Shown here: in pieces, positions 43,601-51,226 of the stretch
How positions within the stretch are numbered: position 1 is the stretch's first letter
Layout of the letters: every line of letters begins with the position of its first letter
Assembly: GCA_963701675.1 (NCBI GenBank)
Contig: OY969623.1
Location: 4,340,001 to 4,404,000, forward strand
From: G963701675 sp963701675
GTDB taxonomy: Bacteria > Planctomycetota > Planctomycetia > Gemmatales > Gemmataceae
Length of the DNA: 64,000 nt
Reading direction: 5' to 3'
Made by a program: the position numbers and the translations under genes
The notes under the pieces: generated by a model
Databases searched by the model: none
The model's input: the letters and a program-made list of their open reading frames with translations, nothing else
Told to the model about the DNA's origin: nothing

Positions 43601-44274
43601 CCGTCGATCCACCTGAGTCGAGCGTAAGGATGTACGCCGACATCGCGTATCCACTCCCTTTCTCGTCCATCGCTTTTTCGCCAGACGGAAGGTTCCTGAT
43701 AACCGGCGACGCCGTATGGGATGTTGGGACTTGGGAGAAGCGGACGGAACAAGCTGTTGAAGGTCTTACCAAAGTTCGCGCGTTCTCCGCAAACGGCAAG
43801 CGCTATGTATCGGTTTACGATGAACCCCCGCGCGTCACGGTACGGGAGTTAGCCGATGGTGCTTTGTGCTTTGAGAGGATTTCGAAGCCGGGTCCGGAGA
43901 AATGTGCGCTTTCTCCGACCGGCGACACGCTCGCGCTGGGGTTCCAAGACGGCACGCTCGAGACGTGGAATGTAGGTCTCGGAACTCAGTCGTTCAATCT
44001 CCGAGGCCACACATCGTTTTTGGGGCTCACTTTCGCTCCCGACGGTCGCACGCTTGCGATCGCCAGCGCGGACGGAACCGTGAAACTCTATGACCCGGTG
44101 ACCGGTCAGGAGCGCGTAACCCTACATCAGGACGGCTATTCTCCATCACAGATAAGTTTCGCGCCTTCCGGAACGACCCTAGGGGTGACGTGGGTGCCCA
44201 TGGATGTGCTCGGCCGCGAGAAAGCGCCGATGTTGTTGCTCTATCGTGCCGGCGCCGCCAAGCCGACGAAATGA
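40666..44274 (+). CDS. Membrane Ser/Thr protein kinase with C-terminal WD40 repeats (second of a tandem pair)
   Basis: About 1202 residues, a close paralogue of the upstream kinase: the kinase domains are nearly identical except at insertion sites, while the WD40 parts diverge. Motifs are IARGGMGVVFKA, VALKMIL (Lys126), HRDLKPGNILL (Asp224), ITDFGLAKR (Asp264) and GTPSYMAPEQA. The transmembrane segment is LFALIDFGALTAAIIAGLTL. The ATG at 40666 follows CAGGTGG; the frame extends to 40615. Residues about 233-257 (SFSRRSQSGADTPPPALV) are encoded by a palindromic repeat different from that of the first kinase. WD40-type repeats include VGLWDVRTGRQVAALFGHT and VKLYDPVTGQERVTL. It is separated from the first kinase by 63 bases and probably co-transcribed. 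Confidence 0.93.
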   Translation: MSIDDPRPSDSDRPLTKALHAYFLAVDAGQRPDQSALLKQHPDLADELAAFFADQDKLDEVARAMKPEPSPAEAPTLDASNKPAVGTFGKVRYFGDYELLEEIARGGMGVVFKARQVSLNRVVALKMILAGQLASEADVQRFHAEAEAAANLDHPNIVPIYEVGEHDGQHYFSMKFIDGGSLLQGVRGEGSGVSQESQRAAAQLIATVARAVHHAHQRGILHRDLKPGNILLSFSRRSQSGADTPPPALVRDERLNDAVPHITDFGLAKRVTADTGQTRTGAIVGTPSYMAPEQARGVKALTTAADVYSLGAILYELLTGRPPFKAETPLETLRQVTDDEPTRPRSLDGQINRDLETICLKCLEKEPARRYDAAAALADDLERWLCGEPIVARRSSAWERTVYWVKRRPVLFALIDFGALTAAIIAGLTLLHNWQLRRHLADTNAALDRETEAKSEAKRQELLARRYFYGSDINLAQQALESGNGVRLISALERQIPKPGEEDQRTFEWHYLWRQARTERMTLRGHTEQISILQYSRDGKSLISAAKDEVKVWDTETGALRKEFSVAPGKISCMAFAPDGNTVALGFERAQKETPGPLVQTWDIESGRKLADLKPGIGNVRAVAFDPESDTMTMVVGDEDADFTGSGVTGFFRRMGAGGLRVWKWDMKTNQGVSTTLGVTGWGFVIPFDIALSDDAKTLVACGNGAKIAAAFSFDFDKITSETQGLVLGWDVATGHSKKVLTGHSMLVLKVAVSPDSRTVASFGADLRIKQRDIDTGAETAPTLGPFRPSLVFIKGGSPMCFSPDGRHLAVSGDPGTVGLWDVRTGRQVAALFGHTTSVEQMRFSPDGRFLAASGTDHTIKQWDLSASQEPLPVTLGAHEAQKTFARFLSTGVIGPLFLPRGDKFVVAKDNDVLLFDATTGKEVDRFRAFEPVPVLDAPPIPGMKMPMSNPDISEMAISPDGTLLATTSGDALKLWDVSVDPPESSVRMYADIAYPLPFSSIAFSPDGRFLITGDAVWDVGTWEKRTEQAVEGLTKVRAFSANGKRYVSVYDEPPRVTVRELADGALCFERISKPGPEKCALSPTGDTLALGFQDGTLETWNVGLGTQSFNLRGHTSFLGLTFAPDGRTLAIASADGTVKLYDPVTGQERVTLHQDGYSPSQISFAPSGTTLGVTWVPMDVLGREKAPMLLLYRAGAAKPTK
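41218..41246. repeat. Tandem GGGGTCA-type repeat inside the second kinase gene
   Basis: Identical 29-base copy of 37474-37502, at the homologous position of the paralogue. Confidence 0.85.
41362..41435. repeat. Palindromic GTTTAGCCGC element inside the second kinase gene
   Basis: Outer 12-base arms TCGTTTAGCCGC (41362-41373) and GCGGCTAAACGA (41424-41435) are perfect complements. Two smaller hairpins lie inside (CCGCTCT with AGAGCGG, GCTCGTC with GACGAGC), giving a cruciform-like element of 74 bases. It begins immediately after the Leu232 codon and is related to the intergenic element at 6894-6943. Confidence 0.88.
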
Positions 44275-44455
44275 AGAGCGTCAAACCGATTAAGTTTTGA
44301 TGAGTTTGTGCAGACCGACCGGCCGCAAGTAACACGCGGGGACAACGGTGGTGAAGTAAAACACCGATGGCGTACGGATTCCCGATCGCGTCGCGAAAAG
44401 AGAATCTCAAACCGGTTCCGGCAGTGGTACAATGACGCTAAGGAGGTCGAAGCAG

Positions 44456-44686
44456 ATGACGACAAAACGAAAATCGACAAAGGTGGCCAAAAAGAAAGAA
44501 GACGGGATCCGCATTCTCAATGTCCCGAAGAATGCGACCATGCGCCAGATTCTCGCCGCGCATCGGAAGCAGTTCACCGCAGCAGACCTACAGAAGTATA
44601 CGGTGATAGAAGAAGGCGTCCCCATTGAGAAGGTCATCGCGCAAATGGAGGAGATTCAGCGTAAGTACGAAGCAAAGAGGAAATAG
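44456..44686 (+). CDS. Small basic protein, first gene of a possible toxin-antitoxin pair
   Basis: 76 residues from ATG 44456, with AAGGAGG upstream. Lys-rich N-terminus (KRKSTKVAKKKEDGIRILN), then a small helical region (NATMRQILAAHRKQFTAADL) and a charged helix (IEKVIAQMEEIQRKYEAKRK). No family was recognised. It is followed two bases later by a RelE/ParE-size gene, so an antitoxin role is possible but not shown by sequence. Confidence 0.55.
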   Translation: MTTKRKSTKVAKKKEDGIRILNVPKNATMRQILAAHRKQFTAADLQKYTVIEEGVPIEKVIAQMEEIQRKYEAKRK

Positions 44687-44688
44687 GG

Positions 44689-45000
44689 ATGTCCTCGCCC
44701 CGTAACGGCGATCCACGTTATCGAATCCATATTTCCGGCGCTAACGTGGCTGCATGTCTGAAGCTTCAACATCGCGCCAAGCTTGAAGGACGAGGTCGAG
44801 AGGTCGTCGCAGCGCTCCGTGAAATCGCCCGCCGACTTCACAATAATCCGCTTGAGATCGGCGAACCGGTGTATCGCCTGCCGGCGATGCGGCTACAAGT
44901 CCGTTCCGCTTCGGTTCGTCCGCTGGTTGTAGATTTCGCCATCTGCGAAGACCGGCCGCTCGTGTTCATCAAGAACGTCTGGCTACTACCGAAGCGATGA
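44689..45000 (+). CDS. Small hypothetical protein, second gene of a possible toxin-antitoxin pair
   Basis: 103 residues. LKLQHRAKLEGRGREVVAAL is followed by IARRLHNNPLEIGEPVYRLP and LVVDFAICEDRPLVFIKNVW. The size, basic helix, beta-sheet end and spacing (two bases after the upstream stop) resemble RelE/ParE-type toxins, but the catalytic residues cannot be identified by eye. Proteins with the core REIARRLHNNP-EIGEPVYRLP appear in planctomycete genomes. Convergent with the lipoprotein gene at 45006. Confidence 0.55.
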   Translation: MSSPRNGDPRYRIHISGANVAACLKLQHRAKLEGRGREVVAALREIARRLHNNPLEIGEPVYRLPAMRLQVRSASVRPLVVDFAICEDRPLVFIKNVWLLPKR

Positions 45001-45005
45001 TTCAC

Positions 45006-45365
45006 CTACCGCGGCCCGAGCAGGTCGGGCCCGATGCGCGCCGACGGGAATGACGCCGGTATGTCATCTGCCGAACCGGTCGGTCGCACTGGAAGCGGCG
45101 CGGGTGGAATCTGCGACGGCGGTACGGGCGCGACGGGCCCTGGACCAATGGTCGCGGGTACCGGAGGGGGCGGCGGCGCTGACGGGAGGCCGCCGGCCGG
45201 TGTGGGATTACACACGCCTCCGTATGGCGGAGTTTGCTCCGGCCCGAGCCGGCTCGGTTTGAAAAAATCCATGACGTCCGCTATGGGCGCCGTGCTGCAA
45301 CCGGCAACCAGACAACAGAGCAATCCGCATAATTGCCGTGTGATTTTCACGACAGGCTCCGCCAA
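45006..45365 (-). CDS. Proline-rich lipoprotein
   Basis: 119 residues with a lipoprotein signal (LCGLLCCLVAGCSTAP; lipobox LVAGC) and a Pro-rich low-complexity body (PSAPPPPPVPATIGPGPVAP). No fold is recognised. Ends five bases after the convergent gene. Confidence 0.65.
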   Translation of the reverse strand: MAEPVVKITRQLCGLLCCLVAGCSTAPIADVMDFFKPSRLGPEQTPPYGGVCNPTPAGGLPSAPPPPPVPATIGPGPVAPVPPSQIPPAPLPVRPTGSADDIPASFPSARIGPDLLGPR

Positions 45366-45442
45366 ATGAGAATAGTGCTAAGTAGTGCTGGCGTATAACA
45401 AGTCGGCCGTATCGAGCCAATACCAACCTTTCCACACCTCCG

Positions 45443-45579
45443 TGCCACGATGTGGCGGTATTCCGCCACGTCGTGCCATGCTCTAAGCGATTCACAGCGT
45501 CTTTCAGCTGCACCTGCGGAGCCTGGATTCCGCAGGAATTCCCACGACGTGCCGGAGCACCGTCAGGTCGTGGCACGTC
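45443..45579. repeat. Two inverted repeats with a CACGACGTGCC/GGCACGTC core
   Basis: Pair one: 45443-45458 and 45463-45478 (14 of 16 positions pair). Pair two: GACGTGCC 45546-45553 and GGCACGTC 45572-45579. Both share the CACGTCGTG/CACGACGTG core. They fill the 222-base gap between the lipoprotein start and the holB end; no gene or promoter was identified there. Confidence 0.55.
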
Positions 45580-45587
45580 ATTTCAAA

Positions 45588-46619
45588 CTAACGGCTGGAG
45601 ACAGGCGCTTGAAATCCATCCACGAGCTCATGCACGAGCGCTTCCACCGCCAACACCAGCTGCACGCGACGATCGATATGCATGTCGGCGTCGAGGCAGC
45701 GGTCGAGAATCTGAATGCAGCGGTGCGGATCGACGCGCTGACCGAGCTTTTGCAGAAACGGCAAATCGCCTGGATCGGCGAAACGTGGCTGCTCGCCCAC
45801 ACTGACACGTAGGACATCGTTGAAGAACTCGATCAGCATTCGCAATATAAGCGCCGCCCGGCGTCGATGTGCGGCGGCGTCTTTTCCCGATTCTTCGAGA
45901 AACTGAGTCCATTGTTTGCCCAGCGACACGGAGTCAGGCCGATTGGCGGCCAATCCCTCCAGAAGCGTTTGTCGGAACTCCCATAAGGCAGGATCGGCCA
46001 ATTCAAGCGCCATACCGGGGCTTCCATTGCTAAGCCGTACCAACCGGTCGAGGTGCTCGATATTCTCTGTGCCGTGCTCGCGCACGATCTCGGCAATCGC
46101 CTCGGCCGGCAGCGGCTGAAAGCGGACGATTTGGCAGCGTGAAACAATGGTGGTCAAGAGGCGTTCTGGAGCGGTGGCGATCAGGATCAAGACGGAACCG
46201 GGCGGCGGCTCTTCCAGCGTCTTCAGCAAACAGTTCGACGACTCTTCATTCAGGTCATCCGCATCCTCAAGAATGACGAGCTTATGTTTGCCGCGGGCCG
46301 GCTTCAGGGCGAGGCTGTGGCAAAGCTCCTGGGATAGCTCGATCGGGAATTCCAGACGGTCTTCGGGTCGGCTGAAGGAGAAGAAATCCGGGTGCGTTCG
46401 GGCGTCGACGAGATGGCACGCAGTACACTGGTCGCAAGCTTCCAAGCGGTCGGACGACTTGTTTTCACACAGTAGCGCTTTGGCGAGTTCATGCGCAAAT
46501 AACCGTTTGCCGATTCCGCTCGGTCCGGTGAAAACGTAGGCATGCGCCAATCGACCGCGCTTCAGGACACGGTCTAACGCTTCGATCTGGGCGTCATGGC
46601 CGCGGATTCGATTCCAGGA
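45588..46619 (-). CDS. holB: DNA polymerase III delta' subunit
   Basis: Clamp-loader AAA+ subunit, about 343 residues. Features are the Walker A-like GPSGIGKRLFAHELAKALLC, the zinc-binding cluster CENKSSDRLEACDQCTACH, ILEDADDLNEESSNCLLKTL (Walker B-like) with EEPPPGSVLILI, and sensor 1 TIVSRCQIVRFQPL. The start is GTG 46619 (SWNRIRGHDAQIEALDR); the frame reaches 46640. It overlaps the 3' end of tmk by about 46 bases, a normal operon arrangement (tmk-holB). Confidence 0.9.
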   Translation of the reverse strand, partial: SWNRIRGHDAQIEALDRVLKRGRLAHAYVFTGPSGIGKRLFAHELAKALLCENKSSDRLEACDQCTACHLVDARTHPDFFSFSRPEDRLEFPIELSQELCHSLALKPARGKHKLVILEDADDLNEESSNCLLKTLEEPPPGSVLILIATAPERLLTTIVSRCQIVRFQPLPAEAIAEIVREHGTENIEHLDRLVRLSNGSPGMALELADPALWEFRQTLLEGLAANRPDSVSLGKQWTQFLEESGKDAAAHRRRAALILRMLIEFFNDVLRVSVGEQPRFADPGDLPFLQKLGQRVDPHRCIQILDRCLDADMHIDRRVQLVLAVEALVHELVDGFQAPVSSR

Positions 46620-47216
46620 CACGAAGTGACCTCCGCACAAATTTTTTGGTGGACGGCTTCAACGCCTTGGCTTGCGTCGATGACACGGATTTGTTCCGGC
46701 CGACGCTCTGCCTCGGCGAGAAAGCCTTCGCGGACCCGAGTGTGAAACGCAGGGTTCCGGCTTTCCATACGATCAGGTGGGTCGGTTCGCCGCTTTCCCG
46801 CCGATTCAACGGGTAAGTCAAGGACGATAGTCAGGTCTGGCTCCAGTCCGCGAGTTGCCATCCGGCCGATCTCCCACAGTTGATCCGGATCGAGGCCGCC
46901 GGCGTGACCTTGGTAGACCACGTTGGCGAGCAGGAAGCGGTCGCAAACCACGATTCGACCCGCGTCCAATGCCGGTCGGATGACTTGGCGGACGAGTTGC
47001 GCGGCTCGCCATGAATAGAAGCGCCTCGCACGCCAAACTCAATTCATGGCGATGGCCTAATACGATCTGGCGAAGTTCATTTCCGAGAGGAGTCCCGCCG
47101 GGATCGGTGCATTCGGTCACATCGGAGCCGCGTCGGCACAGCCAATCGGCCAATAGCCGACACTGTGTCGACTTGCCTGCGCCGTCCACGCCATCGAGGG
47201 AAATGAACTTGCTCAT
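46574..47216 (-). CDS. tmk: Thymidylate kinase, split by an apparent indel near 47000
   Basis: dTMP kinase. P-loop DGVDGAGKSTQCRLLADWL, then ALLFMASRA in the first frame. The second frame resumes AQLVRQVIRPALDAGRIVVC, DRFLLANVVYQGHAGGLDPD, TIVLDLPVESAGKRRTDPPD (LID region) and ends PGIESAAMTPRSKR. The indel lies in a GCGCG tract at about 47000, and adding GC or dropping one base restores a protein of about 215 residues. Tmk is essential, so a sequence error is likely. Start ATG 47216 lies two bases after the end of the TPP gene; holB follows with overlap. Confidence 0.88.
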
Positions 47217-47218
47217 CG

Positions 47219-48907
47219 CTAGACCTGTGTGGAACCGAGCAAGTTGCCGCCGAGCCCCGGGTGTCCAATTCGTTTGTCGCCGATCACGTTGACCAACGCC
47301 GGCTTGCCGGAGTTCAATGCTCGTTCGAGCGCCGGGCGGATATCATCGGGTTTCTCGACGAATTCGCCATGGCAGCCCATCTCCGCAAATGCACGATCGT
47401 AACGGATGTTCGGCAGCATGTCGAAGGGGTCGGTCCGGCCCTTGAGCATCGGCATCTGATCGAAACTCGGTCCCCAACTGCTATTGTTCCAAAGAACGGC
47501 AACGATGGGGAGCTTGTAGCGCGCGGCCGTTTCCATGTCGAAGCCGCCGATGCCGATGCCGCCGTCGCCAATGACGGTGACGACCGGCTTGCCGGGCCGG
47601 GCGAGTTGCACGCCGATGGCCATGCCAATGCCGTGGCCGACCGGCGCGAGCGGGCCGGCGTCGACGATTTGGCCGGGAAACCTCGCTTGAAACCAATGGC
47701 TCATATAGCCCGAGAGTGTGAAACTGTCGATCACCACGGTCGCACTCGGATCCAACACGCCGACTAGGTCACGGGCGAGACGGTCGGGGTGGATCGGCCT
47801 GTCGTTCCGTGTTTTCGCTTCACGTTCGTCGATGGTTTTTTCGAAGCTTGCACGTGCGTCGGCGACTTTTCGTAGCCAGGGCGAGTCTTTCTTCTTGTCG
47901 AATTCACTCGCCCGTGCCTTCGTGAGTGCAATCATCTGTGCCAAAACCAGCTTCGGGTCGCCGACGATGGGGATTTCGGCAGCCACGTGGCCGCCGATGC
48001 GGGACACGGTCGCGTCGATCTGTACGTGCCTGGCTTTGGCGTTCCAGGTGGGCGGCTGGCCGAACTTTTCACCGCTCCAAAACCGGAAGCCCACCGTGAC
48101 GATGACGTCCGCCTCGCCGATAAACGGTTTCTTCCACGCTCCACGAATTGCAAGTGGGTGGTCTTCCGGCACGGCGCCCTGCCCGGCCCGCCGCGCGTAC
48201 ACCGGTGTATGAGTGCGCTCCGCCAATTCGCGCAACTCGGCGCTGCCGCCCGACCAGAACACACCGTCTCCGCCGACCAAGAGCGGTCGTTCGGACTTCG
48301 CCAAGAGATCGACGGCATCCGCCACCGCCTGGGCATTCCCCGCCGAGCGGAGCGCGTCGACATGATACACCTTGGCACCCGGGAACTGGGATTGTTCTTC
48401 GGCCTGGTGATACAGGATGTTCGCAGGAATTTCGACCACAGACACACCCTGCGGAGGATTCATCGCCTCGCGGAACGCAACACGCAAATCAACGTTGATG
48501 CGTTGCCAGTCCAGAACCCTTTTCGTGTACTTCGCAAACGTTCGGCAAATCTCGGAACCGTAGGCTTCTTGAAACGAGCCGCTCCCGTCTTCGAGCGTGG
48601 GATGTTGCCCGGCAATGCAAACGACGGCACTGTTGGTGAGTCCGGCTACACAGAGTCCGGTTATGGTGTTGGTTAATCCGCACCCGGCAGTCACGCAACA
48701 GACGCCGGGTGTTGCCGTGGTGCGCGCCCAACCGTCGGCGGCGTAGGCCGTCGCTTGCTCGTGCCGCATGTGGATGAGCTTGACGCCGTGATTCGTCAGG
48801 TTGGCCAGAATCGGAAACGTATGGCCGCCGTTGATGGCGAAGAGGTACTTCACCTGTTGCTCCTGCAAGATTCGGCCGACCAGCGTCCCGCCGTCTACGA
48901 CTGCCAT
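47219..48907 (-). CDS. Thiamine diphosphate-dependent decarboxylase/synthase family enzyme (acetolactate synthase- or oxalyl-CoA decarboxylase-like)
   Basis: 562 residues in the three-domain TPP-enzyme layout. Residues 1-170 are the pyrimidine-binding domain, with catalytic Glu50 in IHMRHEQATAYAADGWAR, and GVCCVTAGCGLTNTITGL. The middle domain has PLLVGGDGVFWSGG. The PP domain has IGDGGIGIGGFDMETAARYK and AVLWNNSSW, the GDG...NN metal-TPP motif. The substrate is open: acetolactate synthase-type, oxalyl-CoA decarboxylase and benzoylformate decarboxylase share this layout. ATG 48907 is preferred to an upstream frame to 49048. It is the first gene of an operon with tmk and holB, an unusual partner. 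Confidence 0.82.
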   Translation of the reverse strand: MAVVDGGTLVGRILQEQQVKYLFAINGGHTFPILANLTNHGVKLIHMRHEQATAYAADGWARTTATPGVCCVTAGCGLTNTITGLCVAGLTNSAVVCIAGQHPTLEDGSGSFQEAYGSEICRTFAKYTKRVLDWQRINVDLRVAFREAMNPPQGVSVVEIPANILYHQAEEQSQFPGAKVYHVDALRSAGNAQAVADAVDLLAKSERPLLVGGDGVFWSGGSAELRELAERTHTPVYARRAGQGAVPEDHPLAIRGAWKKPFIGEADVIVTVGFRFWSGEKFGQPPTWNAKARHVQIDATVSRIGGHVAAEIPIVGDPKLVLAQMIALTKARASEFDKKKDSPWLRKVADARASFEKTIDEREAKTRNDRPIHPDRLARDLVGVLDPSATVVIDSFTLSGYMSHWFQARFPGQIVDAGPLAPVGHGIGMAIGVQLARPGKPVVTVIGDGGIGIGGFDMETAARYKLPIVAVLWNNSSWGPSFDQMPMLKGRTDPFDMLPNIRYDRAFAEMGCHGEFVEKPDDIRPALERALNSGKPALVNVIGDKRIGHPGLGGNLLGSTQV

Positions 48908-49050
48908 CGTGGAAATACCTCGCGGCTCTACGAGTCCGCCTGCGGCGGACCAAACGTATTGTGCCGCGTCGATTTTATACGGATTCGTGTCCGGTCCCGC
49001 AGCGAAAACGCATAATCCTTGTGAAAGGGGATTGAAACGGAGGCACAACC

Positions 49051-49302
49051 ATGCGACGCAACCAGACGACTTTGGACCTGTTGATTGGCGCGATGCTCAA
49101 GTTGGGGGGTTCGAACAAGGAACGACAGAATGTCGTTGCGTTTGTGCAGTCGTGTTATTGTGGCCACGTGCGATCTTACGACCTGGAATCGGCACTAATC
49201 GCCCTGGCGAGGCTGGCAGAAGAAGAGCAACATACGTTGATCGCCTGGTTGGTCGCGAGTGACGAAGCCACCGAGATGCGCCGCCGCCGGACGGCGGCGT
49301 GA
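49051..49302 (+). CDS. Small hypothetical protein
   Basis: 83 residues from ATG 49051 with GGAGG eight bases upstream. Helical, with CYCGHVRSYDLESALIALAR in the middle and an Arg-rich end (EMRRRRTAA). No family known. It is divergent from the TPP gene and followed by an intrinsic terminator, so it is a small separate transcription unit. Confidence 0.6.
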   Translation: MRRNQTTLDLLIGAMLKLGGSNKERQNVVAFVQSCYCGHVRSYDLESALIALARLAEEEQHTLIAWLVASDEATEMRRRRTAA

Positions 49303-49342
49303 AACAGAGTAAGCCTGGGCGCTAATGCCCAGTTGAACATAA

Positions 49343-49386
49343 AACCCCTGGCGGCGCCGCGGGACCGCCAGGGGTTGTTTCGTTTT
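49343..49386 (+). terminator. Intrinsic terminator after the small gene
   Basis: AACCCCTGGCGG (49343-49354) pairs perfectly with CCGCCAGGGGTT (49365-49376), with a 10-base loop and the T-rich tail GTTTCGTTTT. Confidence 0.8.
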
Positions 49387-49392
49387 CGATCG

Positions 49393-49434
49393 CCGCTTGC
49401 GGCTTCGGAAATTACGGCGCTAAGCCGCAAGCGG
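49393..49434. repeat. Palindrome of the CCGCTTGCGGCTT type
   Basis: CCGCTTGCGGCTT (49393-49405) and AAGCCGCAAGCGG (49422-49434) are perfect 13-base complements, directly before the stop of the next minus gene. A 16-base part of the right arm (GCTAAGCC-CAAGCGG) recurs at about 54500, over the peptidase E stop. Confidence 0.8.
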
Positions 49435-49438
49435 AAAC

Positions 49439-51199
49439 CTAGTCTTTGTGCAGGCGCACGGCGACGCCGAAGTTGTCATTCACATACGTTCCTACCTCTG
49501 TGACCATCCTAAGGTCTTTGAAATCGCCCTTCGCCGAATCCCAATCGACGTACCCGACCACTTTTGCCTCGACGTGATGATTATCGTCCTGGATAGGCAA
49601 GAATCGGTGCTTCATGCGGAGATCGCTGTCCAAACGGACGCGGACTACTCCATCGCTTACGGAGACGACCGTAGCCTTCATTGCCGGGTTATAGATCTTG
49701 TTGGTTTTTGGGTCACGATTGGATGTCGGAGGGTAGAAGTTCGAGAGGATCGTTGTAACCAGTTCCGTGTCGATATTCCATGTATCACCGACTTTGGCAT
49801 CTTTCTTCGGCACAAGCTTTTTCCATTCATCCTGTTTGAGTGCAATCCAGTCCTCGCTCGGCAGCAGCTTCCATGCACCATCGGACGGAGCGTAACGGGC
49901 CGTAAGATGTAGTACCATCTCGCCGGAGTTGACCTTGGGTGGCATCGATTGCGGACGAGGAGTTACGATGGGCTTGCCTGGCTTCAGGTTCAGCTTGGTA
50001 CGGGTATCTTCAAGCAATGCGACGACCTTGTGCGCCACGAGGCAATCTGGAAGTTTCAAAGCCTTGAGGATGTGACCGTCGTGATCGAGAACGTAAATCG
50101 CTGCATCCGAGGCTCGGATCGGATTGTTCTCGCCCGCGATGAAAACCTCGCGCATGATACGGAGTCGCTCTGCCTTTTCCGCGTCGGTTGCAGCACCCGT
50201 CGAGACATAGTCCTCATTTGTCAAATGGATCGGCACGAAATAGGCGTTCAGCAGTTCAATCACTTTGTCATTAGAGAGCGGACCCGCTCTGAAAAACATT
50301 GCGCCTGCTCAGCATCGGCCAGGTCCGAGGGACCCGTCCAACGTGAACATGAAGATGGGCCGTTTGTGTTCTTGAGCCAAGCGCAGAGCGGGAATGACGC
50401 CGTCGGCCCAGCCGATCAAGTCCATCTTCTTTTCTTCCGCGCCAGGCGCCCACACGTCGGATCGACTTGTGACCCATGTCAGGTCCGTCGGGTCGTTCCC
50501 CGGTTTCGCAACATTACCTTTCGACCATGCCGGGTCCATTAACTTCGAAAGCGTCGGGGCGCGCTTGTAGTCAAAGCGTTTCCCCTTCATTTCCGTGAAT
50601 CTTCGCTGCTGGTCGGGAGTTAGCACGGCGACGGTATCATCCAGCGCCTTGAAGCGAATGCGATCAGCCTTTTCTCGGGCCACCGGGAGCCCCTCGCGAT
50701 CCTGTTGGAACACGTCGCGCATGTCGCCGATAGCCGCTTTCATGATGCGTTGAATGTTTTGTTTCTGTTCAACCCCGAGGGCTAATGCATCTTCGACTTC
50801 CTTATTTTTGAGCGCCTGCGAACCCGCGACTTGCCAGGTACACTGTTTCAATCTTTGGATCTGCTGTGGAGTAAGAATTGCCGCTAGCGACTTATTCTGT
50901 TCTTCGGTAATCTTCAGTACCAGATCGGTGCGGGCCTTGTCTCGAGCTTTCACGTCGATTTGTGCAAGCGCCTCAAATTCCTTCAACCTTTGATCGCGCG
51001 TCGCGTCATCCATCTCTTTCAACTTCCGGATCTGCTCCGGACTACATCCGATTTCCTTTTGCACATCCTCACGTTGGGCCATTTGGCTGGCCGCTACGGC
51101 CCTGCTCCCGTCCAGCGCAAGAGAGAACTGTGCCGTCGCCGGGTTTGCGAACCAACCGGCAATCCACAGAGTAACGACTAGATTTCGCCACGATCGCAT
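49439..51199 (-). CDS. Secreted Spy-like plus thioredoxin-like protein with an in-frame UGA (candidate selenocysteine)
   Basis: From ATG 51199 (GGAGG upstream) the protein has a signal peptide (LVVTLWIAGWFANPATA), a helical Spy/CpxP/LTxxQ-like region (about residues 45-190: IGCSPEQIRKLKEMDDATRD, LAAILTPQQIQRLKQC) and then RPIFMFTLDGSLGPGRC. Cys296 is followed by TGA at 50309-50311 (codon 297), after which the same frame continues AGAMFFRAGPLSNDKVIELL, NAYFVPIHLTNEDY (thioredoxin-like), AAIYVLDHDGHILKALKLPD, and a beta-rich C-terminal domain to 49439. There is no ribosome site for an independent start at 50299. A hairpin 18 bases after the UGA (6-base-pair AGAGCG/CGCTCT stem with GGTC loop, 50290-50275) is SECIS-like. 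Read either as a Sec protein or as a nonsense-mutated gene. It is upstream on the same strand of nothing else and follows the DUF1501 gene after 27 bases. Confidence 0.6.
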
Positions 51200-51226
51200 T
51201 GGACTAACCTCCGTCTCGTCCGATCA

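Noticed and set aside
34420..50311. Use of UGA as a sense codon in general (genetic-code change)
   Set aside because: Many genes end in TGA (for example the stops at 3542, 21654, 44274, 45000 and 36313), so TGA is a normal stop. The two in-frame cases need specific explanations.
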